A DNA stretch of 46,771 nt from Gemmatimonadota bacterium (GTDB taxonomy: Bacteria; Gemmatimonadota; Gemmatimonadetes; Longimicrobiales; Gaopeijiaceae), in contig JAJEBS010000127.1 of NCBI GenBank assembly GCA_022822425.1, forward strand, positions 1 through 46,771, read 5' to 3'. The notes beneath the pieces were generated by a model. That model was not told where the DNA came from, made no database searches, and worked only from the letters and a program-made list of their open reading frames with translations. A program made the translations under genes and the position numbers. Positions 10,235-18,958 of this stretch are shown piece by piece (the first letter of the stretch is position 1; each line of letters starts with the position of its first letter).

Positions 10235-11082
10235 GCCGCGCCACCGCGCTCCTCCTCCTGCTCGCGCTCGCGGGCGAGGCCAGCGCGCAGATTCCGCAGA
10301 TCCCCCTCCCCCCCGAATGGTCCAACTCCAGCGAGTTCAGCTTCATCCAGACCCGGGGCAACACGGAATCGACCACGTTCGGGCTCGCCAACGAACTGAT
10401 CACGGAGTGGGAGCGGACCGAGACCAAACTGGAGTTCGGAGCACTGCGCACGAACACCACCCGCTTCAAGCGCTCCGCCATCGGCACTGCCGACGACTAT
10501 CGGGTCGAACAGGAAAGCGAGACCCGGGTTTCCGCCGAGAACTACCACATCCGCTTGCGCGGCGACCGCGAATACTCGGAGCGGTCGTCGGTGTTCGGCC
10601 AGCTGGGATGGGCCCGCAACACCTTCACCGGCATCGATGGCCGCTACGTGCTGGTCGCCGGCATGTCGACGCGGTGGATGGAGGACGAAGTGCACCAGCT
10701 GCGCAGTTCCTACGGGCTCACCGTTACCAGGCAGGACGACGTGGTGCCCGATCCCGACGCCGCCAAGACCTTCCTCGGACTCCAGGTCTCCGGCGAATAC
10801 GAGATCCAGCTGACCGACAATACGGAATTGAAGAGCACCCTGGTGGTGGACGAGAACGGCTTCAATCCGGCGGACCTGCGCGCGGACTGGGTGACCTCGC
10901 TGGGCGTCTCGATGAGCGAGCATTTCGGGCTGCAGGCCAAGTTCCAGTACCTGTTCGACAACCGCCCGTCGCTGGTCGACGTCCCGCTGACCAGCATGCA
11001 GGGGGAGTCCACGGGCAAGGTGCCCATCCCGCTGGACAAGTCGGACCGGGTGCTGACCATGGCGCTGGTGGTGAATTTCTAG
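10228..11082 (+). CDS. DUF481-like outer-membrane beta-barrel protein
   Basis: A 284-residue secreted protein resembling DUF481 (putative salt-induced outer-membrane protein). After a clear Sec signal peptide (cleavage ASA-Q), the sequence is a series of alternating amphipathic strands, including FSFIQTRGNTEST near the mature N-terminus, and it ends in VVNF, the terminal aromatic expected of BAM substrates. The start is uncertain: TTG at 10228 overlaps the rhodanese stop and has GAGGG upstream, GTG at 10195 is an alternative, and the frame remains open back to 10123. It is the last gene of the run that begins at 6773. Function unknown; probably a small barrel in the outer membrane. Confidence 0.78.
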   Translation: MVGRATALLLLLALAGEASAQIPQIPLPPEWSNSSEFSFIQTRGNTESTTFGLANELITEWERTETKLEFGALRTNTTRFKRSAIGTADDYRVEQESETRVSAENYHIRLRGDREYSERSSVFGQLGWARNTFTGIDGRYVLVAGMSTRWMEDEVHQLRSSYGLTVTRQDDVVPDPDAAKTFLGLQVSGEYEIQLTDNTELKSTLVVDENGFNPADLRADWVTSLGVSMSEHFGLQAKFQYLFDNRPSLVDVPLTSMQGESTGKVPIPLDKSDRVLTMALVVNF

Positions 11083-11109
11083 GTTTCGGGGCCGCCGGCC
11101 TGTATGGGT

Positions 11110-12144
11110 TCAGTCTCCGGACGGCCCCGGCTTGCGAGCCAGAAGGAAGAACATCGGGGTGAAGATCCCGGCCTTGCCACCCGCGACCAGCGCGTCCGCA
11201 GTCCTGTTCAACAGCGAACTGACCGCGACCGCGCCATCGGGAAAGACCCGCAACTTCTCGCCAACCCTCAACACCCGATTCGACAGGGCGCGTCCAATGG
11301 GCGTGCGCGGGATACTCCGGAGGCTGAGGTCGCGACCCTGCAGGGCACGGTACCACGGCGTTGTCGGGTCCGATGCGGAGGCGCGGTCGCCAGATTCGAC
11401 GACTTCGAATCCCGCCGCGCGCAGTGCGGTGCCGATTTCAAGCGTGCGGGCGATTTCCGGAAGCGCATTCCCCGCCACGATTCCTTCCTTGATCCGCATG
11501 TGCTCTGCGTTCCCGGGATCGAAATCCTCGGTGAGGCACCAGTCGTAGCCCGCCAGACAGGCGCCAGGACGCAGGACGCGCAAAATCTCCCGGAACGCAG
11601 CCGTCTTGTCCGGTGCGTGCGGCATGGACTCGATGGCGATCGCGGCATCGTACCGGTCGTCGCCGTCGGGGATCTGCATGTAGTCGCCGTGGATGAAGCT
11701 GCACAATGACCGGACATCACGAGTGTGAGCCAGAGCGCGCTCAATCTGGTAGGCGTTGTTGTTGAGCCCGACGAAGCTGGCCCCGGCGTAGCGGGCAAGC
11801 GCGGCCATCGGCCCCCCGACACCGCACCCTACATCGAGCACCCTCATTCCGGGCTTGAGCGCCAACCGGTCGGCGAGAAAGCGCTGGTGCCTCAGCAGCG
11901 ACGCCTCGAAGCTCTCTCCCCGGCGCCGGGGGGCAAAGTGAAAGGACGGCCCCCAGCCGAACTCGTAGAAGTCCGTCACCAGGTCGTAGTAGTGATTGAC
12001 GAACGACCGATAGTGCTCTTTTCTGCGCTCCGAACCGGCATTGTGGATCCCGGTGTACCGGTCGACCACTGATTTCACTTCATCCGGGGCAAGATCCGCG
12101 AGGGAACGGGGGTTCGGTTGTTTTGCGGCGGGCGTATCAGTCAT
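11110..12144 (-). CDS. Sterol 24-C-methyltransferase homologue (ERG6-like)
   Basis: A 344-residue SAM-dependent methyltransferase that matches yeast ERG6 along almost its whole length as I recall that sequence. Visible are the sterol-binding region I, YEFGWGPSFHF (residues 60-70; yeast YEYGWGSSFHF), the SAM motif LDVGCGVGGP (103-112), GLNNNAYQIERA (126-137), IESMPHAP (171-178; yeast IEATCHAP), the GYDWCLT region IV (199-205), and a sterol-MT C-terminal domain with PWYRAL and AGGKAGIFTPMFFLLARKP. Eukaryotic SMTs add methyl groups to C-24 of the sterol side chain. The ATG at 12144 is chosen over an upstream GTG at 12177; neither has a strong ribosome site. No signal peptide. The gene stands alone on the minus strand and no sterol synthesis gene is in the window, so the substrate may be imported or made elsewhere. 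Confidence 0.9.
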   Translation of the reverse strand: MTDTPAAKQPNPRSLADLAPDEVKSVVDRYTGIHNAGSERRKEHYRSFVNHYYDLVTDFYEFGWGPSFHFAPRRRGESFEASLLRHQRFLADRLALKPGMRVLDVGCGVGGPMAALARYAGASFVGLNNNAYQIERALAHTRDVRSLCSFIHGDYMQIPDGDDRYDAAIAIESMPHAPDKTAAFREILRVLRPGACLAGYDWCLTEDFDPGNAEHMRIKEGIVAGNALPEIARTLEIGTALRAAGFEVVESGDRASASDPTTPWYRALQGRDLSLRSIPRTPIGRALSNRVLRVGEKLRVFPDGAVAVSSLLNRTADALVAGGKAGIFTPMFFLLARKPGPSGD

Positions 12145-12477
12145 CGCATCATGTGGTCGCGTTTGCACGATTGACACGCGCCAGGGAGATCACAACCCGT
12201 TCATTACCGAGACTAATCGCGATCCAGGGGCTTCGGCGCATGACGTTATCGCGTCTGTCGGACAGCGTGCAAGGGGACTCGCGGCGGACGGCGGCCCGCG
12301 CGTCGGTGGACAGTCCGAAGATGACGGCGACCGTTTCACGGGCGTGGATCTTCCGCCCGCAGGCCTGCCCGATGATTCCATGAGGGGCCCGGGGCGCGAT
12401 TGCCCCATTTGCGCGAACCCGAGGGTTTTTCGACTTTTTCAGGCCCGACATTCGATCCGTTGCATGGAGTAACCGAG
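12145..12477. other. 333-base divergent intergenic region
   Basis: This stretch separates the sterol-methyltransferase gene from the propeller operon and should hold both promoters. I see no convincing gene in it. It contains a small hairpin (GGGGC at 12391-12395 and GCCCC at 12402-12406) and two five-T runs at 12426-12430 and 12435-12439, close to the operon start. No clear -35/-10 pair could be chosen by eye. Confidence 0.5.
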
Positions 12478-14463
12478 ATGAAGATCCATCCTGCCCGCGT
12501 CCTTTGCTTCCTCGCCCTGCTCGCGCTCGGCGCGTCGTCCCTCGCCGCCCAGGAACCTGCGCGCATCGTCGTGGACGAGGGGGTGCTCACCCTCCAGCCC
12601 GGTGAGAGCGGACAGATCACCGCCAGCGTCGTCGATGCCGACGGGAACGCCGTCGATGCCCCGATCATGTACATGGCCCGGGGCGCGCGCGGGCGTCTGG
12701 ACGTGAACAGAACCACCGGCGCGGTCGAGGCCGTGTACGGGGGTGAGTACCTGGTCACCCTGATGGTCGCCACGGACCGGAACATCCGCGCCGAGATGAC
12801 CGTCTCGGTGCCGTACCCGGCGCTCGACCGGGTCGAGATCTCGCCGGGCGAGAACGGGCGCTTCTACGTGGGGACGGTGATGCGCCACCGGGCCACCGTG
12901 TACGACGCGGTCGACGATGTCCGCGGCGACGTGGAGCTGGGCTGGAGCACCAGCGACGAGTCGGTCGCCAGCGTCGATCGCTTCGGCGTGTTCAGCGCAC
13001 ACGCTCCCGGCCGGGTCACCCTGACCGCGGCCGCCGAGGGAGTCGCCGGCGAGGTGGAGTACGACGTGGTCGCGAGCCCGGTTACCTCGATTTCGCTGTC
13101 GGGGAGTCAGGAGGTGGGCCGCACCGGTGACGTGATCCGCTTCGAAGCCGCGCCCATGGCGGGCGACGAAGCCAGCGACATTCCCGTGACCTTTTCCGTC
13201 ATCCCCTACGCCGACATCGAGGCCACCGCGGACTTCGCGCCCGCCGAGATCGACCAGGAGGGCCGCTTCGTGGCGTACCGGCCGGGCGTGTATACCGTCA
13301 TGGCCGCCGTGCCCGGCCACTCGGCCAACCAGACCATCCGCATCGAGCCGCGCAACGTGAGCGAGACGGTGGAGTTCATCGGCCAGGGCGCGGTGCAGGA
13401 CGTTCCCACCTCCGACCTGTGGGTGTGGGAAGGCATCGACGGGCGCGACTACGCCATCACCGGCACCTGGGGCGCCTACGGTGCGACCTACTGGTGGGAC
13501 GTGACCGACCCGGCCGCCCCGGTCATGACGGACTCGCTGGTGGTGGACGCGCGCACCACCAACGACGTGAAGGTCTCCGAGGACGGCCGCGTCTGCGTGA
13601 TCTCGCGCGAGGGCGCCTCCAACCGGCGCAACGGCATCGTCATCGTGGACTGCTCGGACCCGCGCAACGTCGAGATCCTCTCCACCTTCGACGACGAGCT
13701 GACCGGCGGGGTCCACAACGTCTTCGTCTACGACAATCACGTGTACGCGGTGAACAACGGCGTCCGCTTCGACGTGATCAACATCGAGGACCCGACCAGC
13801 CCGCACCGGGTGGGCCGCTTCGAGCTGGACACCCCCGGCCACGGCATTCACGACATCTGGATCGTGGACGGGATCGCCTACACTTCCAATTGGGCCGACG
13901 GGGTGGCGGTCATCGACGTGGGCGGCGGCGACCGGGGCGGCAGCCCCTCCAACCCGGTGCTCATGACCAGTTTCGCCGACATCGGCGGGGCGACCCACGC
14001 GGCCTTCCCGTACTGGAGCCCGACCGGGCGCTTCTACATCTTCATGGGCGACGAGATCGGCCGCCCCGGCTTCAACGACCTGGACGCCGAGCGCACGCCC
14101 CCGCGCATGGCCGGCTACATCCACGTCGTCGACTTCACCGATCCCAACAACCCCGAGGAGGTCGCGCGCTACGAGATCCCGGAGGCCGGGTCGCACAACA
14201 TGTGGATCGACGGAGATCGCCTCTACGCGGCCTACTACAACGGCGGCACCCGCGTCATCGACATCTCCGGCGAACTCAAGGGCAACCTGGGCCTGCAGGG
14301 GCGCGAGATCGCCCACTACGCCGCCAACGACCCCGACGCCTTCGTGCCCAACGCGCCCTTCAGCTGGGGCCCGCAGATCCACAAGGGCCACCTGTTCATC
14401 GCCGAGCACCACTCGGGGCTCTGGTCGGTGAGGCTGCAGCCGAGGAGGACGCTGGTTCCGTGA
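12478..14463 (+). CDS. Secreted LVIVD-repeat beta-propeller with Ig-like domains
   Basis: A 661-residue exported protein. The signal peptide is residues 1-24 (cleavage after SLAAQ). Residues about 28-305 form three bacterial Ig-like (Big_2-type) domains, recognisable by ITASVVDADGNAV, the WSTSDESVASVDRFGVFSAHAPGRVTLTA pattern and a third similar unit. Residues about 315-655 are a beta-propeller of LVIVD type, with repeats such as VIDVGG, VVDFTDPNNPEEVARYE and VIDISG and several His-containing HNVF, HDIW, HNMW turns. Such proteins are extracellular or surface bound; their ligands are mostly unknown. The start at 12478 has GGAG 8 bases upstream. Its stop overlaps the GTG of the next gene (GTGA), so it heads a translationally coupled three-gene operon. 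Confidence 0.88.
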   Translation: MKIHPARVLCFLALLALGASSLAAQEPARIVVDEGVLTLQPGESGQITASVVDADGNAVDAPIMYMARGARGRLDVNRTTGAVEAVYGGEYLVTLMVATDRNIRAEMTVSVPYPALDRVEISPGENGRFYVGTVMRHRATVYDAVDDVRGDVELGWSTSDESVASVDRFGVFSAHAPGRVTLTAAAEGVAGEVEYDVVASPVTSISLSGSQEVGRTGDVIRFEAAPMAGDEASDIPVTFSVIPYADIEATADFAPAEIDQEGRFVAYRPGVYTVMAAVPGHSANQTIRIEPRNVSETVEFIGQGAVQDVPTSDLWVWEGIDGRDYAITGTWGAYGATYWWDVTDPAAPVMTDSLVVDARTTNDVKVSEDGRVCVISREGASNRRNGIVIVDCSDPRNVEILSTFDDELTGGVHNVFVYDNHVYAVNNGVRFDVINIEDPTSPHRVGRFELDTPGHGIHDIWIVDGIAYTSNWADGVAVIDVGGGDRGGSPSNPVLMTSFADIGGATHAAFPYWSPTGRFYIFMGDEIGRPGFNDLDAERTPPRMAGYIHVVDFTDPNNPEEVARYEIPEAGSHNMWIDGDRLYAAYYNGGTRVIDISGELKGNLGLQGREIAHYAANDPDAFVPNAPFSWGPQIHKGHLFIAEHHSGLWSVRLQPRRTLVP

Positions 14464-15620
14464 CGACGGGCCTTTCGCGGCGCCATCGCCGCGCCACGTC
14501 ACGCCGGCTCGCCGCCGCCGCGCTGCTGGCCGTGCTCGCTTTCGCACCCGAACCGGCCCATGCCCAGTCCTACCGGGCCTATGTGGCCGCCGAGTCGGAG
14601 GACGAGGTCGCGGTGCTCGAGTTCACGCCGGAAGGCGGGCTCTCGGTGGAGAAAACCATCCGGGTGGGCCGCTGGCCCGCCGAAATCGAGGGCCCGCACG
14701 GGATGTTCTTCGACCCGTCCGGCGAATACTGGTACCTGACGCTCGGGCACGGCTTCCCGAACGGCTACCTGCTCAAGTACGAGACCGGCCCGGACACCGT
14801 GGTGGCCGCGACCGAACTCGGGTTCTTCCCCGCGACCGTCTCGCTCACCCCCGACGGCGTGCTGGCCTTCGCGGTCAACTCGAACTTCTACGGCGACCAC
14901 GTCCCGAGCACGGTGTCGGTGGTGGACACCGAGGAGATGTACGAGATCGAACAGGTCACCACCTGCACCATGCCGCACGGGTCGCGCATGTCGCCGGACG
15001 GCATGCACAACTACTCGGCGTGCATGATGGACGACCAGCTGGTCGAGATGTCGACCTTTTCGCTGGAAGTGACCCGGCGGCTGAACCTGGTGACGGGAGA
15101 GCCGGTCGCCGACCCGGTCGCGCACGGTGCGGGGATGGGAGGTGGCGGGATGGCCAACGCGATGGGCGGCTCCGGCATGGCCGCCTGCTCCCCCACCTGG
15201 ACCACCCTCTCCGGCAACGGGCGCTTCGTCTACGTGGCCTGCAACCGGGGCAACGAGATCGTCCAGGTGGACATCGAGTCCTGGAGCGTGGCCCGGCGCA
15301 TCCCCGCCGAGGGCGCGCCCTACAACCTGGCTCTCACCCACGACGGATCCCGCCTGCTCGCAACCCTCAAGGGCAGCGGCCACCTGGCGGTGTGGGATCT
15401 CGACACCGCCGAGCAGCTGGCGAAGATCAAGAGCATCCAGGAGGTCACCCACGGGGTCGCCGTGACCTCGGACAGCCGCTTCGCCTTCGTCACCGTCGAA
15501 GGCATCGGGGGGCAGCCGGGCATCGTCGAGGTCATCGACCTCGCGACCTACGAGCGCGTCGGGATGGCGGAGACAGGCAAACAGGCAGGAGGCATCACCC
15601 TGGTTCCGGGAGCCAGCTGA
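14460..15620 (+). CDS. Secreted YncE/YVTN-type beta-propeller with Met/Cys/His-rich segment
   Basis: A 386-residue exported seven-bladed-propeller protein (YVTN/YncE type). It starts with GTG at 14460, overlapping the preceding stop by four bases. The signal peptide is residues 1-36 with a basic n-region containing RRHRRATSRR and cleavage after AHAQ. Blade signatures such as FFDPSGEYWYLT, SLTPDGVLAFAV, TLSGNGRFVYVAC and VTSDSRFAFVT recur. The unusual part is residues about 167-245: CTMPHGSRM, HNYSACMM and a Gly/Met-rich loop ending in Cys243, which gathers many Met, His and Cys residues and could bind copper or another soft metal. It lies between the LVIVD protein and the DUF2723 membrane protein in the same operon. 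Confidence 0.85.
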   Translation: MTTGLSRRHRRATSRRLAAAALLAVLAFAPEPAHAQSYRAYVAAESEDEVAVLEFTPEGGLSVEKTIRVGRWPAEIEGPHGMFFDPSGEYWYLTLGHGFPNGYLLKYETGPDTVVAATELGFFPATVSLTPDGVLAFAVNSNFYGDHVPSTVSVVDTEEMYEIEQVTTCTMPHGSRMSPDGMHNYSACMMDDQLVEMSTFSLEVTRRLNLVTGEPVADPVAHGAGMGGGGMANAMGGSGMAACSPTWTTLSGNGRFVYVACNRGNEIVQVDIESWSVARRIPAEGAPYNLALTHDGSRLLATLKGSGHLAVWDLDTAEQLAKIKSIQEVTHGVAVTSDSRFAFVTVEGIGGQPGIVEVIDLATYERVGMAETGKQAGGITLVPGAS

Positions 15621-17891
15621 GTGGCCGACAACACCACACCTCCCTACCGCTGGGCGGCCGGGGTGGCGGGGGCCGTGTTCTTCCTCTACGCGGCGACCGT
15701 GGCTCCCACCACGGCGTTCTGGGACACGAGCGAATACATCGCCACCGGGCACATGCTCGGCATCCCGCATCCCCCGGGGAACCCGCTCTTCGTCGTGCTC
15801 GCCCGCGCCTGGGACATCCTGCTGGCTCCCCTGGGGATCTCGACCGCGGTCCGCATCAACCTCTTTTCGGCGGCGGTCAGCGCGGCCGCTCACGGGTTCT
15901 GGTTCCTCGTCGTCCATCACATCCTGCGTTTCTTCTCCTCCGACCGGCGATTCCGGCTGGTGGGGGCGTGCGCGGCGGTCCTGATCAGCGCGACGGCATT
16001 CACGGTCTGGAACCAGTCCAACGTGAACGAGAAGGTCTACACGGTATCGCTCCTTACCATCGCCCTCCTGACCTGGCTCACCTTCCGCTGGCAGGAGAAC
16101 CTCGGAAATGGAAGGGAAGACAACCTGCTGGTATTGATGGCGTTCATCATGGCGCTCTCCGTGGGCAACCACCTCATGGCGCTGCTGGTGCTGCCGTCCC
16201 TCTTCGTCTTCATCCTCGCGGTGCGCGCGCGCACGCTGCTCAGCCCGCGCCTCTACGCGACTTCCCTGGTGGCGGTCCTCCTGGGACTGAGCATCCACCT
16301 CTTCCTCCCGATCCGCTCGGGGCTGGACCCGGTCATCAACGAAGCGCAGCCCACCTGCGAAGGGGTCCCCGACGCGCTGGTGAGCATCGCCACCTACGGC
16401 AACGCGGGATGCGAGGAGCTGTCGTCGGCGCTCAAGCGGGAGCAGTACGCCAAGCCGCCGCTGGTTCCGCGACAGGCGCCGCTCTTCGCCCAGTACGGGA
16501 ACTGGATGCAGTATTTCGACTGGCAGTGGGCCCGCGGCGTGGCCTTCGCGGACAACCGCTTTCCTCCCAGCCGGCTCCTCTTCACGCTGCTGTTCCTGGC
16601 GCTGGGCGCACTCGGCCTGCGCGAACACTATCGGAAAGACCGCGCCAGCTGGCTCTATCTGGCCTCGCTCTTCGGCATCCTCTCCGTCGGGCTGGTCTAC
16701 TACCTGAACTTCAAGCTCGGCTATTCCTTCCCCGACCAGGGAATCGAGAAGGAGGTGCGCGAGCGCGACTACTTCTTCGTCGTCGGCTTCTCGGTCTGGG
16801 GCCTCATCTCGGGGATCGGGCTCGCGGGCCTGTGGAAGTCGCTATCTAGAAACCTGGGGTCGATGAAGATGGCCTCGCCGGTGCTGCTGCTGGCGCTGGT
16901 GCCGCTGGTCCTCAACTACCAGCGCGCGAGCCGGACGGACGACTATTCCGCGCGTGACTGGGCCTACAATCTGCTCATGAGCGTCGAGCCGTACGCGCTC
17001 ATCTTCACCAACGGCGACAACGACACCTTCCCGCTCTGGTACCTGCAGGAGGTGGAGGGCATCCGGCGCGATGTCGTCGTGGCGGTGACGTCGTACCTCA
17101 ACACCGACTGGTACGTGAAGCAGTTGCGGGGCCTGAGCCGTCCCTGCGGTCCCGGCGAGGATCCGGACGCGGACCCGACCCGCATCCTCTGCCAGCGTCC
17201 GTATACGCCGGTGGGCACGGCGGCGCTGTACACCGACAACCCGGCCTCGGCGCAGGCCGCGGGACTGGTGCCGCTGGTCCTGCGCGAGCCGATTTCGCCT
17301 CCGGCGCGACCGGTGGTCAGTCCGGAACTGACTGACGACATGATCGACCAGGTCGTCGTGACCGCTGTCGCGCCGCTCGCCGAGGATCGCCGTTTTCGCC
17401 TGGGCCCGGTCACGGCCACGGTCGCGCAAGGACGCCAGATGCAACCGTGGATGCAGTTCGCGCTGTCCTTCATCGCCAACTCCATCGAGGACCGGCCCAT
17501 CTACTTCGCCTCCGCCGTCGGAGCCCCGGAGGACATGGGGCTGCGCAGGTACATCGTCCGGCAGGGCGTCGCCTATCGACTCTGGCCCGGAGACCCGGCG
17601 CCGCTCCAGACCCAGGGGATCGCCCAGGTCGGCGACCCGAACCGGCTGTCGGGGGTCGGGGTCTGGGTGGACACCGAGCGCACGCGCACGCTGGTGGACG
17701 AGGTGTACGTGCACCGGAGCGGCCTGCCCGACGGATGGGACTACTGGCGGGACCCCAGCAGCCTGGGGATTCCCACCTACTACGCCCTCGCCTACTTCGC
17801 CCTCTACCGCGAAGCCGGCCTGCGCGGCGACTCGGCAACCGCCGCCAGGATGCTGGAGCGGATGGAGGCCTGGAACGAGCTGGGGCTTTAG
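15621..17891 (+). CDS. DUF2723 integral membrane protein (GT-C glycosyltransferase-like)
   Basis: A 756-residue polytopic membrane protein of the DUF2723 family, related in fold to protein O-mannosyltransferases and to TMEM260. The family signature lies just after the first membrane helix: FWDTSEYIATGHMLGIPHPPGNP, with Asp35 and Glu38 in the place of the GT-C catalytic acidic motif. About ten hydrophobic helices fill residues 12-430, followed by a large, less hydrophobic C-terminal domain (about 440-756) probably outside the membrane. The GTG start directly follows the stop of the preceding gene (TGA-GTG), so translation is coupled. Family members are inferred to transfer sugars from lipid donors to exported proteins; the two secreted propellers in this operon are natural candidate substrates, but this is inference. 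Confidence 0.85.
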   Translation: MADNTTPPYRWAAGVAGAVFFLYAATVAPTTAFWDTSEYIATGHMLGIPHPPGNPLFVVLARAWDILLAPLGISTAVRINLFSAAVSAAAHGFWFLVVHHILRFFSSDRRFRLVGACAAVLISATAFTVWNQSNVNEKVYTVSLLTIALLTWLTFRWQENLGNGREDNLLVLMAFIMALSVGNHLMALLVLPSLFVFILAVRARTLLSPRLYATSLVAVLLGLSIHLFLPIRSGLDPVINEAQPTCEGVPDALVSIATYGNAGCEELSSALKREQYAKPPLVPRQAPLFAQYGNWMQYFDWQWARGVAFADNRFPPSRLLFTLLFLALGALGLREHYRKDRASWLYLASLFGILSVGLVYYLNFKLGYSFPDQGIEKEVRERDYFFVVGFSVWGLISGIGLAGLWKSLSRNLGSMKMASPVLLLALVPLVLNYQRASRTDDYSARDWAYNLLMSVEPYALIFTNGDNDTFPLWYLQEVEGIRRDVVVAVTSYLNTDWYVKQLRGLSRPCGPGEDPDADPTRILCQRPYTPVGTAALYTDNPASAQAAGLVPLVLREPISPPARPVVSPELTDDMIDQVVVTAVAPLAEDRRFRLGPVTATVAQGRQMQPWMQFALSFIANSIEDRPIYFASAVGAPEDMGLRRYIVRQGVAYRLWPGDPAPLQTQGIAQVGDPNRLSGVGVWVDTERTRTLVDEVYVHRSGLPDGWDYWRDPSSLGIPTYYALAYFALYREAGLRGDSATAARMLERMEAWNELGL

Positions 17892-18875
17892 CTACACCGT
17901 TCCCTCGCGCACCCCCTTGTCGAGCAGCGCCACCAGGGCCTGGATGGCGTCCACGCTCGGGGTGGCCACCCCTACCAGCCGGCCGAGCTCGGAAACCACG
18001 CCGATGATGGCGTCGATCTCGAGCGAACGCCCCGCCTCGACATCCTGGAGCATCGAGGTCTTGTGCGCGCCGACGGCCTCCGCACCCGCGATGCGCCGGT
18101 CGATCCCGACCCGGAAGGTGATCCCGAGCTTGCCCGCCACCTCCTGGGCCTCCTCCATCAGCGTGCGCGCCAGCTGCCGCGTGAGCGGGTACTGGCAGAT
18201 GTCCACCAGCGTGGCGCGGGTGAGGGCGCTGATCGGGTTGAACGAGAGGTTGCCCCACAGCTTGAGCCACATCTCGGCGCGGATGTCCTCGATGACGAAC
18301 GACTTGAAGCCGGCGCGCGTGAGCGTGTCGACCAGCAGCTGGGCGCGCTCCGTGCGGGAGCCGTCGAGCTCGCCTATGGGGAAGCGGTTGCCCTCGGTGT
18401 GACGCACCACCCCGGGCGCGGCGATTTCCCCCGCCGGGAAGGTCACGGTGCCCACGATGTGATCGACGTCGATGCTGTCGGCGAGGATGCCGTCGGGGTC
18501 GAGCATCTGCAGCCGGTGCCCGGCAAACGGGCCGCCGTGCTTCTCGAAGTACCACCAGGGAAGCCCGTTCTGAACCGGGACGACCATGGTCCCGGGACCG
18601 AGCATGCCGCGGACTCCCGGCGCAACCGCCGGCAGCACCTGCGCCTTCACCGCCAGGATGACGAGGTCCTGCTCGCCCACCCCGTCCATGTCGCCCCGGG
18701 CGTCGAGCACGGCATGATGCTCGGAGCCGTCGGCCATGATCAGCTTGAGCCCGCCCTGCCGGATGGCCTCCAGGTGCGGACCCTGATCTATGACCGTCAC
18801 ATCCTCTCCCGCATTCGCGAGCTTCACGGCGAGCAGCCCGCCGATGGCTCCCGCGCCCACCACGCAGATCTTCAT
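17892..18875 (-). CDS. Ketopantoate reductase family protein
   Basis: A 327-residue NADPH-dependent reductase of the 2-dehydropantoate 2-reductase (PanE/ApbA) family. The nucleotide motif GAGAIGG is at residues 7-13. Family residues are present: Lys77 in LAVKAQ, Asn103 in VQNG, and the catalytic Lys205 with Asn209 in MWLKLWGNLSFNP. The start at 18875 has GGAAG 7 bases upstream. Length is normal. The gene meets the DUF2723 gene tail to tail with no base between the stops. The GLPWWYFEKHGG insertion after the Asn and the lack of other pantothenate genes nearby mean it may be a paralogue acting on another 2-oxo acid, so I give no gene symbol. Confidence 0.87.
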   Translation of the reverse strand: MKICVVGAGAIGGLLAVKLANAGEDVTVIDQGPHLEAIRQGGLKLIMADGSEHHAVLDARGDMDGVGEQDLVILAVKAQVLPAVAPGVRGMLGPGTMVVPVQNGLPWWYFEKHGGPFAGHRLQMLDPDGILADSIDVDHIVGTVTFPAGEIAAPGVVRHTEGNRFPIGELDGSRTERAQLLVDTLTRAGFKSFVIEDIRAEMWLKLWGNLSFNPISALTRATLVDICQYPLTRQLARTLMEEAQEVAGKLGITFRVGIDRRIAGAEAVGAHKTSMLQDVEAGRSLEIDAIIGVVSELGRLVGVATPSVDAIQALVALLDKGVREGTV

Positions 18876-18958
18876 TGTGTCGCTTCCATGTTGAGGTTGA
18901 GCGTGCACGCGCTCTGCCGGCGCGCGCTCTCGTCTTCGTCGTTGTTCTTCGTCGCCGT

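Noticed and set aside
12149-12451. A 100-codon minus-strand frame in the 333-base intergenic region
   Set aside because: No ribosome site, no signal or motif, and composition unlike a conserved protein; another frame on the plus strand there is equally unconvincing.
12439-14547. A 702-codon minus-strand open frame over the LVIVD gene
   Set aside because: Same type of GC-driven shadow; the product is Val/His/Asp/Gly rich with no recognisable fold, while the plus strand encodes a complete secreted protein.
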